Assembly: GCF_900095225.1 (NCBI RefSeq)
Contig: NZ_LT607432.1
Span: 1-64,000, forward strand
DNA length: 64,000 nucleotides
Direction of reading: 5' to 3'
From: Pseudomonas sp. UMAB-08
GTDB lineage: Bacteria; Pseudomonadota; Gammaproteobacteria; Pseudomonadales; Pseudomonadaceae
The position numbers and the translations under genes are program-made. Every line of letters begins with the position of its first letter. Positions within the stretch are counted from its first letter, which is position 1. The notes below the pieces were generated by a model. It was not told the origin of the DNA. It was given only the letters and a program-made list of their open reading frames with translations, and did no database searches. Below, piece by piece: positions 25,875 through 35,081 of the stretch.

Positions 25875-26804
25875 ATGCCTGAGATAGATGTCTATCACTT
25901 TTTCCAACAGCTGATTAATGGCCTGACCATTGGCAGCACCTATGCCTTGATCGCCATCGGCTACACCATGGTTTACGGGATCATTGGCATGATCAACTTC
26001 GCCCACGGCGAGGTGTACATGATTGGCTCGTACGTGGCGTTCATCGCCATCGCCGGCCTGACCATGCTCGGTCTGGACAGCTTGCCGCTGCTGATCACCG
26101 CCGCATTCGTCGCAAGCATCGTCGTCACCAGTGCTTACGGCTACGCCATCGAGCGTGTTGCCTACCGCCCTTTGCGCGGCAGCAACCGGTTGATCCCGCT
26201 GATCTCGGCCATCGGGATGTCGATCTTTCTGCAAAACACGGTCTTGCTCGCTCAAGACTCGAAAGATAAATCGATCCCCAACCTGATCCCCGGCAACTTC
26301 GTGTTCGGCACCGCCAGTACCCATGAGGTGGTGATTTCGTACATGCAGATTCTGATTTTCATCGTCACCCTGGTCGCCATGCTCGCACTGACCTGGTTCA
26401 TCTCACGCTCTCGTCTGGGCCGCGCCTGCCGGGCCTGTGCCGAAGACATCAAGATGGCCAACCTGCTCGGCATCAACACCAACAACATCATCGCCCTGAC
26501 CTTCGTCATCGGCGCCGCGCTGGCTGCGGTCGCTGCGGTATTGCTCAGCATGCAATACGGCGTGATCAACCCCAACGCCGGCTTCCTCGTCGGGATCAAG
26601 GCATTTACCGCCGCAGTACTGGGCGGCATCGGCAGTATTCCCGGCGCGATGCTGGGTGGATTGGTATTGGGCGTAGCTGAAGCCTTTGGTGCCGATATTT
26701 TCGGCGACCAATACAAGGATGTGGTGGCCTTCGCTCTTCTCGTCTTGGTGCTGTTGGTCCGGCCGACCGGCCTGCTTGGCCGTCCGGAGGTTGAAAAAGT
26801 ATGA
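25875..26804 (+). CDS. braD: Branched-chain amino-acid ABC permease BraD (LivH family)
   Basis: This 309-residue inner-membrane permease has about eight helices. The family opening QQLINGLTIGSTYALIAIGY and the motif INFAHGEVYMIGSY are clear, and the EAA-like cytoplasmic loop RACAEDIKMANLLGINTNNI sits near residue 190. It pairs with BraE to form the channel. The stop overlaps the braE start (ATGA). AGGAG lies 8 nt before the ATG. It is close to the 307 residues of P. aeruginosa BraD. Confidence 0.95.
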   Translation: MPEIDVYHFFQQLINGLTIGSTYALIAIGYTMVYGIIGMINFAHGEVYMIGSYVAFIAIAGLTMLGLDSLPLLITAAFVASIVVTSAYGYAIERVAYRPLRGSNRLIPLISAIGMSIFLQNTVLLAQDSKDKSIPNLIPGNFVFGTASTHEVVISYMQILIFIVTLVAMLALTWFISRSRLGRACRACAEDIKMANLLGINTNNIIALTFVIGAALAAVAAVLLSMQYGVINPNAGFLVGIKAFTAAVLGGIGSIPGAMLGGLVLGVAEAFGADIFGDQYKDVVAFALLVLVLLVRPTGLLGRPEVEKV

Positions 26805-28057
26805 CCAGGAATCTTAAATCGGCGTTTTTCAGCGCCTTGCTGGTGCTGGCAGTCGCCTACCCGATTCTCGGCCTCAAGCTGGAAATCGTCGGCGTTAATC
26901 TGGCCGTCATTGGCACCAGCAACACAACGTTGTTCGCTATTTTCGCCTGCGCTGTGGCGATGTTCCTGCGGGTGTTGTTCCACGAACCTATCGCCGCGGC
27001 CTGGCGTTCGACGCCAAGCATGCCGCTGATTCCAGCCAAGGCCAGCAACTTCCTGACCCTGCCTTCGACTCAGCGCTGGATCATCCTTGGCTTGATTCTG
27101 GTGGCACTGGTCTGGCCGTTCTTCGGCTCGCGCGGCGCGGTGGATATCGCCACACTGATCCTGATCTACGTGATGCTCGGCCTCGGCCTGAACATCGTGG
27201 TCGGTCTGGCCGGCCTGCTCGATCTGGGTTATGTCGGCTTCTACGCCGTCGGCGCCTACACCTATGCCCTGCTCGCGCATTACTACGGACTCGGTTTCTG
27301 GATCTGCTTGCCGATTGCCGGGATGATGTCAGCGCTGTTCGGCTTTCTCCTCGGTTTCCCGGTGTTGCGTCTGCGCGGTGACTACCTGGCGATCGTGACC
27401 CTCGGTTTCGGCGAGATCATCCGTCTGTTGCTGCGTAACCTGACAGGCCTTACCGGTGGCCCGAACGGCATCAGTAACATCCCGAAACCAACCCTGTTTG
27501 GCCTGACGTTCGAGAAAACGGCGGCTGAAGGCATGCAGACCTTCCACGAGTTCTTCGGCATTGCCTACAGCTCGGTGAACAAGGTGATTTTCCTGTATCT
27601 GGTCGCGCTGTTGCTGGCCCTATTGGCGCTGTTCGTCATCAACCGCTTGCTGCGCATGCCCATTGGTCGTGCCTGGGAAGCGTTGCGTGAAGACGAAATC
27701 GCCTGCCGCGCATTGGGTCTGAACCCGACCATCATCAAGCTCTCGGCCTTCACCCTTGGCGCCTGCTTTGCCGGTTTCGCCGGTAGCTTCTTCGCGGCTC
27801 GCCAGGGTCTGGTGACCCCGGAATCATTCACCTTCATCGAGTCGGCGATCATCCTCGCCATCGTCGTGCTGGGGGGTATGGGCTCGCAACTGGGGGTAAT
27901 CCTCGCCGCCGTGGTGCTGATCCTGATGCCTGAATTGATGCGTGATTTCAGTGAGTACCGAATGTTGATGTTCGGCGCCTTGATGGTGCTGATGATGATC
28001 TGGCGTCCACAAGGTCTGCTGCCCATGCAACGTCCCCATATGGAGCTGCAGCGATGA
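26801..28057 (+). CDS. braE: Branched-chain amino-acid ABC permease BraE (LivM family)
   Basis: This 418-residue inner-membrane permease has an N-terminal extension typical of BraE/LivM (about 110 residues) before the conserved core. Core motifs are GLNIVVGLAGLLDLGYVGFY near residue 130 and the coupling loop GRAWEALREDEIACRALGLN near 290. It forms the membrane channel with BraD. The start overlaps braD by 4 nt and the stop overlaps braF by 4 nt, so all are translationally coupled. Confidence 0.95.
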   Translation: MTRNLKSAFFSALLVLAVAYPILGLKLEIVGVNLAVIGTSNTTLFAIFACAVAMFLRVLFHEPIAAAWRSTPSMPLIPAKASNFLTLPSTQRWIILGLILVALVWPFFGSRGAVDIATLILIYVMLGLGLNIVVGLAGLLDLGYVGFYAVGAYTYALLAHYYGLGFWICLPIAGMMSALFGFLLGFPVLRLRGDYLAIVTLGFGEIIRLLLRNLTGLTGGPNGISNIPKPTLFGLTFEKTAAEGMQTFHEFFGIAYSSVNKVIFLYLVALLLALLALFVINRLLRMPIGRAWEALREDEIACRALGLNPTIIKLSAFTLGACFAGFAGSFFAARQGLVTPESFTFIESAIILAIVVLGGMGSQLGVILAAVVLILMPELMRDFSEYRMLMFGALMVLMMIWRPQGLLPMQRPHMELQR

Positions 28058-28821
28058 CCCGTCCGATTCTGCAAGTCAGCGGCCTGTGCATGCGCTTTGG
28101 CGGCTTGTTGGCGGTCAATGGCGTCGGCCTGACCGTTAATGAAAAACAAGTGGTGTCGATGATCGGCCCGAACGGTGCTGGCAAAACCACCGTGTTCAAC
28201 TGCCTGACCGGTTTCTACAAACCCACGGCGGGCAGCATCCTGCTCGACGGCGAAGCGATCGAAGGCCTTGCTGGCCATCAAATCGCCCGAAAAGGCGTGG
28301 TACGTACCTTCCAGAACGTGCGGTTGTTCAAGGAAATGACGGCTGTGGAGAACTTGCTGGTTGCCCAGCATCGCCACCTCAACACCAATTTCCTGGCAGG
28401 CCTGTTCAAAACCCCGGCGTTCCGCAAGAGCGAGCGCGAGGCGATGGAATACGCAGGGCATTGGCTGGAGCAGGTCAATCTCAAGGAGTTCGCCAACCGC
28501 CCTGCCGGCACCCTGGCCTACGGTCAGCAACGCCGTCTGGAAATCGCCCGCTGCATGATGACCCGCCCGCGCATCCTGATGCTCGACGAGCCGGCAGCCG
28601 GTCTGAACCCACGTGAAACCGAAGACTTGAAAGCCCTGATCGGCGTGTTGCGCAATGAGCACAACGCCACGGTGTTGCTGATCGAGCACGACATGAAGCT
28701 GGTCATGAGCATCTCCGACCATATCGTTGTGATCAATCAGGGCTGTCCCCTGGCGGACGGCACGCCTGCACAGATCCGTGACAATCCTGAAGTGATCAAA
28801 GCCTACCTGGGGGAAGCGTAA
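28054..28821 (+). CDS. braF: Branched-chain amino-acid ABC ATPase BraF (LivG family)
   Basis: This 255-residue cytosolic ATPase has Walker A GPNGAGKTT near residue 37, the LivG-type Q loop RTFQNVRLF, signature LAYGQQRRLE near 155, Walker B ILMLDEPAAGLNP, and the H-loop LIEHDMKLVM. LAYG in place of LSGG is normal for this subfamily. It pairs with BraG to power BraDE. Its stop codon abuts the braG start with no gap. Confidence 0.95.
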   Translation: MTRPILQVSGLCMRFGGLLAVNGVGLTVNEKQVVSMIGPNGAGKTTVFNCLTGFYKPTAGSILLDGEAIEGLAGHQIARKGVVRTFQNVRLFKEMTAVENLLVAQHRHLNTNFLAGLFKTPAFRKSEREAMEYAGHWLEQVNLKEFANRPAGTLAYGQQRRLEIARCMMTRPRILMLDEPAAGLNPRETEDLKALIGVLRNEHNATVLLIEHDMKLVMSISDHIVVINQGCPLADGTPAQIRDNPEVIKAYLGEA

Positions 28822-29523
<702 letters not shown>

Positions 29524-29538
29524 CGTGTTGATGCTCTG

Positions 29539-29563
29539 AAAAACGGCCTGCGGGCCGTTTTTT
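29539..29563 (+). terminator. Intrinsic terminator of the bra operon
   Basis: AAAAACGGCC and GGCCGTTTTT (29539-29548 and 29553-29562) form a 10-bp stem over TGCG, with the right arm merging into a T run. Confidence 0.88.
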
Positions 29564-29606
29564 ATGCACGATGAGTTGTTGGGCACCCGCCACTCGGGCG
29601 GCTACT

Positions 29607-30515
29607 TCAGAGCCGTTCCAATGCAGCGCTGCTGCGCTCGAACCAGCCCATGAGGTAATCCGCCAGTACTTTCGTGCGCCGGGGCAAACCGCCTTCATAG
29701 GGGTGTACCAGATACAATGGTGAGCTGCGCGTCTGATAATCGCGCAGCAGCCAGCGCAGGCGCCCGTCATTGATCTCGGCATGCACCATGTAGGAAGGCA
29801 GTCGCGCTATTCCTGCCCCCACCAGTGCACCCTTCTTCAACAGGCTGTAGTGGTTACTGGCAAAAGGACCCGCCACCTCCACGCGCATCAATTGATGCTC
29901 TTGGTGATAAAGCCACTCCTCGCGCCCCCTGTAATGGCTGTTGAGCAGGCAACGGTGCTCACTCAACGCAATGGGATGAGTCGGCTCCCCGCAACGCTCA
30001 ATATAGGCTGGGCTGGCACAGGTCAATTCCTGCATGGCCAGCAGCGGCTTGGCGACCAGGCGCTCATCACTGCCCACGCTGGAACGAATGGCCAGATCGA
30101 ATCCGTCCCGGTGCAGGTCGCGAAAACCGTTATTCAGCTCCAGTTCGACCTGCACCAGCGGGTGCTCCTGGGAAAACTCCGTCAGCAAACCTTCGAAAAA
30201 CGTTTCACCCAACGACACCGGCACCGTCATCCGCACTGCACCGGATACTTCATCCTGCAATCGGGCCAGTGCTTGCCGGGCTCGCTCGACCTGTGTGATC
30301 AGCGCCCTGGCTTGGGGCAGCAGGGCAGCACCCGCTGCGGTCAGGCTCAAGCGGCGCGTGGTGCGATGCAGCAGCACCACTGAGTAACTGGTTTCCAGGA
30401 ACTTGATGCGTTTGGACAACTGGCCTTTACTGCACCCAAGCCGTTGTGCGGCCAAAGTGAAACTGCCCGCTTCGATCAGGACTGCAAACGCCGCCAGATC
30501 ATCCATTTCACTCAT
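29607..30515 (-). CDS. LysR-family transcriptional regulator
   Basis: This is a 302-residue regulator. Its N-terminal helix-turn-helix (MDDLAAFAVLIEAGSFTLAA, then RLGCSKGQLSKRIKFLE) is followed by the two-lobed effector domain. The gene is divergent from the short-chain dehydrogenase gene, 106 bp apart, so that gene is the likely target. AAGGA lies 9 nt before the ATG. The C-terminal segment (YLMGWFERSSAALERL) is typical of the CrgA-like branch, which often responds to reactive small molecules. The ligand is unknown. Confidence 0.9.
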   Translation of the reverse strand: MSEMDDLAAFAVLIEAGSFTLAAQRLGCSKGQLSKRIKFLETSYSVVLLHRTTRRLSLTAAGAALLPQARALITQVERARQALARLQDEVSGAVRMTVPVSLGETFFEGLLTEFSQEHPLVQVELELNNGFRDLHRDGFDLAIRSSVGSDERLVAKPLLAMQELTCASPAYIERCGEPTHPIALSEHRCLLNSHYRGREEWLYHQEHQLMRVEVAGPFASNHYSLLKKGALVGAGIARLPSYMVHAEINDGRLRWLLRDYQTRSSPLYLVHPYEGGLPRRTKVLADYLMGWFERSSAALERL

Positions 30516-30621
30516 TCAATTGTTTCCTTTTGAAAACCAAAGGTTGCCTATTAGCACGCTTATCGACGGGAAAAAGCCACCTTACACTGCTGCTTCATCC
30601 ACTCACTTAAAGGACTGTACG

Positions 30622-31221
30622 ATGAAAATTCTCTTGATCGGCGCCAACGGAACCATCGGCTCAGCGATCTACCAGGAGCTGGCCTCGCGTCACGAGGTCG
30701 TAAAAATCGGCCGTACCAGCGGCGATTTCCAGGTAGATATTAGTGACAGCGACTCAATCAGAAAACTATTCGAACGGACAGGTTCATTCGATGCGCTGGT
30801 GTGCGCGGCCGGGAATGTGAACTTCGTGCCCTTGGCAAAAATGACTGAAAAAGACTTTGCATTGGGTCTGCAGGACAAATTGATGGGCCAGGTCAATCTG
30901 CTGCTGATCGGCCGCGACGTTGCCAATGACGGCGCCTCGTTCACCTTCACCACCGGCATTACCAGCCACGACCCGATCCGTACCGGCGCGTCGGCCAGCC
31001 TGGTCAATGCTGCAATCGATGGTTTTGTTCGCGCAGCGGCCATCGAACTGCCTCGTGGTTTGCGGGTGAATTCAGTCAGCCCGAACGTGGTGCTGGAGTC
31101 GATGGCAGGTTATGCGCCCTACTTCCGCGGCTTTAAGCCGGTTCCAGTAGCTGATGTGGCGCTGGCTTACGCGAAGAGTGTCGAGGGGTTGCAGACGGGG
31201 CAGACCTATCACGTCGGCTGA
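30622..31221 (+). CDS. Short-chain dehydrogenase/reductase-family protein (PRK07578-like)
   Basis: This 199-residue Rossmann protein has the nucleotide-binding loop LLIGANGTIGSAIYQEL at the start and CAAGNVNFVPL in place of the usual NNAG. The catalytic Tyr-x3-Lys is not visible: the region reads RTGASASLVNAAIDGF where YxxxK would fall. It is shorter than classical SDRs (about 250). It may be a family branch with a different mechanism or a non-catalytic binder. The start at 30622 has AAGGA at 8 nt. It is divergent from a LysR gene that probably controls it. Confidence 0.85.
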   Translation: MKILLIGANGTIGSAIYQELASRHEVVKIGRTSGDFQVDISDSDSIRKLFERTGSFDALVCAAGNVNFVPLAKMTEKDFALGLQDKLMGQVNLLLIGRDVANDGASFTFTTGITSHDPIRTGASASLVNAAIDGFVRAAAIELPRGLRVNSVSPNVVLESMAGYAPYFRGFKPVPVADVALAYAKSVEGLQTGQTYHVG

Positions 31222-31280
31222 AGCCCTTGTGATCAGGCAGCAGGGTCAGTACCGTGGCGCAACTTGTCTGGAGACCCGCC

Positions 31281-31952
31281 ATGTTCGCCGCCCGTTCCGT
31301 TTTGATGTTTGCCCTGCTGCCAGTCTTTGCCGGGTGCCAGATGTTCAACGCAAAGTCCGAGACACCTAATGCCGGCCTGCCTCGTATGCAAGGCGACCTG
31401 ATCGGCGAAGGCGGTCAGTTGCTGTTCCAGCCGTGCAATGAACAGCGCCGGTTTGTGGTCAAGGATGGTGGCAATACTGGCGTTCTCCAGGAAGCCGCAG
31501 GTCTGGCGGCTCGCAAAGGCAAGCTGTTCGCTGACCTGCGTGGCAGTTTCGTTGCGGGCACAACGCCCGGCACCGATGGGCAACTTAATCTGCAACAACT
31601 CTATCGCGTCGAACGTTCGGGCGCGGCCTGTGACGATGCCAACTTCAAACGACTGACCCTGCACGCCAATGGCAATGGCCCGACGTGGAACGTCAACGTC
31701 AGCGGCAAGGGCATGGTCCTTGAGCGCGAAGGCAAAGAGCCGTTAGCCGTGCCCTTCCTTGAAGAACAATTGCCGGATGGCCGTTTCAACCTGAGCAGTG
31801 AAGCCAATAACCAGCACATAGAGCTGTGGGTTGCGCCCCAGCGTTGCGTCGATCCTGTCGACGGTTCTGTGCAGCATTTAACCGCCGAACTGCGCATCAA
31901 TGGGCAAATCCAGCGTGGTTGCGCCTATTACGGCGGTTTACGCAACGACTGA
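31281..31952 (+). CDS. COG3650-type lipoprotein
   Basis: This 223-residue protein has a lipoprotein signal: FALLPVFAGC with the lipid-bearing Cys at residue 20. The mature part ends with the COG3650 pattern GCAYYGG near the C-terminus and has paired Cys residues (PCNEQRR, AACDDAN, QRCVDP, RGCAYY) that could form disulphides in the periplasm. Function unknown. The start at 31281 has GGAG 7 nt upstream and yields the lipobox at the right distance; an in-frame ATG nine codons earlier is less likely. Confidence 0.82.
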   Translation: MFAARSVLMFALLPVFAGCQMFNAKSETPNAGLPRMQGDLIGEGGQLLFQPCNEQRRFVVKDGGNTGVLQEAAGLAARKGKLFADLRGSFVAGTTPGTDGQLNLQQLYRVERSGAACDDANFKRLTLHANGNGPTWNVNVSGKGMVLEREGKEPLAVPFLEEQLPDGRFNLSSEANNQHIELWVAPQRCVDPVDGSVQHLTAELRINGQIQRGCAYYGGLRND

Positions 31953-31976
31953 TTCCGCTGGCTGGCCGTTTTTTGC

Positions 31977-32017
31977 CTGACGGAAACCCCTCGAACCGGC
32001 TTATAATTGCCGGTTCG
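31977..32017 (+). promoter_or_regulatory. Promoter candidate with the -10 box inside an inverted-repeat loop
   Basis: CGAACCGGC (31992-32000) and GCCGGTTCG (32009-32017) are perfect complements. The 8-nt loop holds TATAAT (32002-32007), a perfect -10 hexamer. A weak -35 (CTGACG, 31977-31982) lies 19 nt upstream. It is 32 nt before the FAD oxidoreductase start. Confidence 0.5.
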
Positions 32018-32048
32018 CGTAAAGCTGGCCCGGATACTGGACCCTGTC

Positions 32049-33659
32049 ATGTTACGAATCACCGAACTCAAGCTGCCAATCGATCACCCGGAAGAAGACC
32101 TGCGACCTGCACTCTTGCAGCGCCTGGGCATCGACAGCGATGAACTGCTCGACTTCACCCTGTTCAAGCGCAGCTACGACGCGCGGAAAAAATCCTCTGA
32201 GCTGTGCTTTATCTACACCGTCGATTTCGCCGTGCGTGATGAAGCCGCCCTGCTGCACACGTTCGCCGATGATCGTCACATCGGTCCGGCGCCGGATGTC
32301 AGCTACAAGGTCGTAGGACATGCGCCAGAAGGCTTGAGCGAACGCCCGATCGTGGTCGGCTTTGGCCCCTGCGGGATTTTCGCCGGATTGCTGCTGGCGC
32401 AGATGGGCTTCAAACCGATCATTCTGGAGCGCGGCACGGAAGTCCGTCAGCGCACCAAGGACACCTGGGGTCTGTGGCGCAAAAATGTGCTCAACCCTGA
32501 GTCCAACGTGCAGTTCGGTGAAGGCGGCGCCGGGACATTCTCCGACGGCAAGCTTTACAGCCAGATCAAGGACCCGAAATTTCACGGACGCAAGGTGCTG
32601 CACGAGTTCGTCAAAGCCGGTGCCCCCGAGGAAATCCTCTACGTCAGCAAACCGCACATCGGCACCTTCCGTCTGACCGGCGTGGTCGAACACATGCGCC
32701 ATCAGATCGAAGCACTCGGCGGCGAAGTGCGCTTCCAGCAGCGAGTCACCGACGTCCTGATCGATAACGGACAGTTGCAAGGCGTGGTGCTCGACAGTGG
32801 CGAGCAAATCAACTCGCGGCATGTGATTCTCGCGCTGGGGCACAGTGCGCGTGACACATTCCGGATGCTGCACAGCCGTGGCGTGTACATGGAAGCCAAA
32901 CCGTTTTCGGTCGGGTTCCGTATCGAACACCCACAATCGCTCATCGACCGGGCACGCCTGGGCAAATACGCAGGGCACCCAAAACTGGGGGCGGCCGACT
33001 ATAAACTGGTGCACCACGCCAAGAACGGTCGGTCGGTGTACAGCTTTTGCATGTGCCCTGGCGGCACCGTGGTGGCCGCGACTTCCGAGCCCCACCGCGT
33101 GGTCACCAACGGCATGAGCCAATACTCACGCAACGAGCGCAACGCCAACTCCGGGATTGTGGTCGGCATCACGCCGGAAGACTATCCAGGCGGCCCGTTG
33201 GCAGGGATCGAGTTGCAGGAGCGACTAGAGTCCCACGCCTACATTCTGGGCGGCAGCACCTATGAGGCACCCGCGCAGCTGGTGGGCGACTTCCTTGCCG
33301 GCAAGGCCTCCACCGCGCTGGGCAGTGTTGAACCGTCTTACAAACCCGGTGTAAAACTGGTGGACCTGGCCGACGCCCTGCCCGCTTACGCCATCGAGGC
33401 GATTCGTGAAGCGTTGCCAGCGTTCGACAAGCAGATCAAAGGTTTCTCGCTGCACGATGCGGTGTTGACCGGGATCGAGACCCGCACCTCGTCGCCGCTG
33501 CGCATTACCCGTGACGCCACCCTGCAGAGTTTGAACGTCAAGGGCCTGTTCCCGGCCGGTGAAGGCGCCGGGTACGCTGGCGGCATTCTGTCTGCCGGGG
33601 TCGACGGCATTCGCATTGCCGAAGCGCTGGCGCGGGATATGTTGGGAATCGTGGAGTAA
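32049..33659 (+). CDS. NAD(P)/FAD-dependent oxidoreductase (COG2509-like)
   Basis: This is a 536-residue cytosolic flavoprotein. After an N-terminal domain of about 95 residues (MLRITELKLPIDHPEEDLRP), the FAD dinucleotide loop reads VVGFGPCGIFAGLLLAQMG near residue 102, followed by ILERGTEVRQR. A second conserved patch is FGEGGAGTFSDGKLYSQI near 160, and the flavin-contacting end is FPAGEGAGYAGGILSAGVDG near 500. The family is widespread and its substrate is not established. The ATG at 32049 starts the conserved N-terminus; a TTG at 32007 lies inside the promoter hairpin and is rejected. Confidence 0.86.
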   Translation: MLRITELKLPIDHPEEDLRPALLQRLGIDSDELLDFTLFKRSYDARKKSSELCFIYTVDFAVRDEAALLHTFADDRHIGPAPDVSYKVVGHAPEGLSERPIVVGFGPCGIFAGLLLAQMGFKPIILERGTEVRQRTKDTWGLWRKNVLNPESNVQFGEGGAGTFSDGKLYSQIKDPKFHGRKVLHEFVKAGAPEEILYVSKPHIGTFRLTGVVEHMRHQIEALGGEVRFQQRVTDVLIDNGQLQGVVLDSGEQINSRHVILALGHSARDTFRMLHSRGVYMEAKPFSVGFRIEHPQSLIDRARLGKYAGHPKLGAADYKLVHHAKNGRSVYSFCMCPGGTVVAATSEPHRVVTNGMSQYSRNERNANSGIVVGITPEDYPGGPLAGIELQERLESHAYILGGSTYEAPAQLVGDFLAGKASTALGSVEPSYKPGVKLVDLADALPAYAIEAIREALPAFDKQIKGFSLHDAVLTGIETRTSSPLRITRDATLQSLNVKGLFPAGEGAGYAGGILSAGVDGIRIAEALARDMLGIVE

Positions 33660-33686
33660 ACACCCATACAGGGGGCGGGTCTGGAT

Positions 33687-34781
33687 TCAAATCCCCGCCC
33701 GCAATACCCCTTCCGGCAAGGCCTCGCCCCGTTCGGCGCAGGCCTTCACGCTGTCGATCAATCCGGCCAGATCATAGCCCTGAGCCTGCAACCAGTCCTG
33801 ATCGTAATAGGTCGTCGCGTAGCGTTCTCCGCCATCACACAAAATTGCCACGATAGACCCGGACTCTCCGGCGCTGACCATTTCCCGGGCCGCCAGCAGT
33901 GCGCCTATCAGGTTGGTCCCACTCGAACCTCCGACCCGTCGGCCTAAACGCTGCGCGAGGTAATGCATGGCCGCCAGCGACAAGGCGTCCGGCACCTTGA
34001 CCATCGCGTCGATCACCTTGGGCAGGAACGAGGCTTCGACCCGAGGCCGACCAATGCCTTCGATCCGCGAGCCGCAGTCCAGGCGCAAGCTCGCATCACC
34101 GCTCTGGTAATAGTCAAAGAACACTGACCGCTCGGCATCGGCGCACAACACCCGCGTGCAGTGCTGGCGATAGCGCACGTAGCGCCCCAGCGTCGCGGTG
34201 GTGCCCCCTGTGCCAGGGCTTGATATCAACCAGCTGGGTTCGGGATAACGCTCGAAGCGCAGCTGCTGGAAGATCGACTCGGCGATGTTGTTATTCGCCC
34301 GCCAGTCGGTGGCCCGTTCGGCATAGGTGAACTGATCCATGAAGTGCCCGCCGCTTTCATGGGCCAGACGCTCGGACTCGGCATAAATCTGCGTCGGGTC
34401 CTGCACCAAGTGGCTTTTGCCCCCATAAAAGGCAATTTGCGCGATCTTTTCCTGAGACGTGCTGGCGGGCATGACCGCAATGAACGGCAAACCCAGCAAG
34501 CGCGCAAAGTAGGCCTCGGAAATCGCCGTGGAACCGCTGGACGCTTCGATCACCGGGGCCCCGGCCTTGAGCCAGCCATTGCACAACGCATACAGAAACA
34601 GCGAACGCGCCAGGCGATGTTTGAGGCTGCCAGTCGGGTGACTGGACTCGTCCTTGAAGTACAGTTCGATGCCAGGCAAGCCGGGCAATTCCAGAGGGAT
34701 CAAATGGGTGTCGGCGCTGCGCTGAAAATCCGCTTCGATAATGCGGATCGCTTCACGGGCCCAGTGACGGTTATCGCTCAT
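33687..34781 (-). CDS. PLP-dependent cysteine synthase-family enzyme
   Basis: This 364-residue fold-type II PLP enzyme has the Schiff-base Lys in SSHPTGSLKHRLAR (Lys54), where O-acetylserine sulfhydrylases have PxxSxKDR. The substrate loop EASSGSTAIS is near residue 80, the phosphate-binding SSPGTGGTTATLG near 190 and the PLP-ring Ser/Thr region at GGSSGTNLIGAL near 293. It is longer than CysK (about 310) and carries a C-terminal tail. It belongs with CysK/CBS-type proteins of uncertain substrate; I recall a relative annotated as L-cysteine desulfhydrase Cds1. It converges with the FAD oxidoreductase gene. Confidence 0.83.
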   Translation of the reverse strand: MSDNRHWAREAIRIIEADFQRSADTHLIPLELPGLPGIELYFKDESSHPTGSLKHRLARSLFLYALCNGWLKAGAPVIEASSGSTAISEAYFARLLGLPFIAVMPASTSQEKIAQIAFYGGKSHLVQDPTQIYAESERLAHESGGHFMDQFTYAERATDWRANNNIAESIFQQLRFERYPEPSWLISSPGTGGTTATLGRYVRYRQHCTRVLCADAERSVFFDYYQSGDASLRLDCGSRIEGIGRPRVEASFLPKVIDAMVKVPDALSLAAMHYLAQRLGRRVGGSSGTNLIGALLAAREMVSAGESGSIVAILCDGGERYATTYYDQDWLQAQGYDLAGLIDSVKACAERGEALPEGVLRAGI

Positions 34782-34967
34782 TATCAGGTTCTCTTTGAGT
34801 CAAACATGTTCAAGGGCACACCCACACGTTGCACCTTGAGCCACAGAGTAAATGAAGTGGCTGCAGGCTGACTTACAACCTGAATCTGGACACTAATTCT
34901 AAGAAAGTTCCTACAAGCGCAACAGGTACAGTCGCGACGCAATTAGTTACATAACTGCTAGGCTTTT

Positions 34968-34999
34968 TTGACTTCCATTATCACGCACACATATATAAC
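34968..34999 (+). promoter_or_regulatory. Promoter candidate for nhaA
   Basis: TTGACT (34968-34973) is followed after 17-20 nt by ATATATAAC (34991-34999), in a very A/T-rich stretch. This leaves a leader of about 75 nt before nhaA. The rest of the 300-nt gap (34782-35081) shows no gene. Confidence 0.45.
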
Positions 35000-35081
35000 A
35001 AAAAAGAATATAACTTTTGTTTTAACAACTAACAGTAAGGGTTAGGGTGTCAGTCCTTTTGAACCATCATGGAGAGTGACC

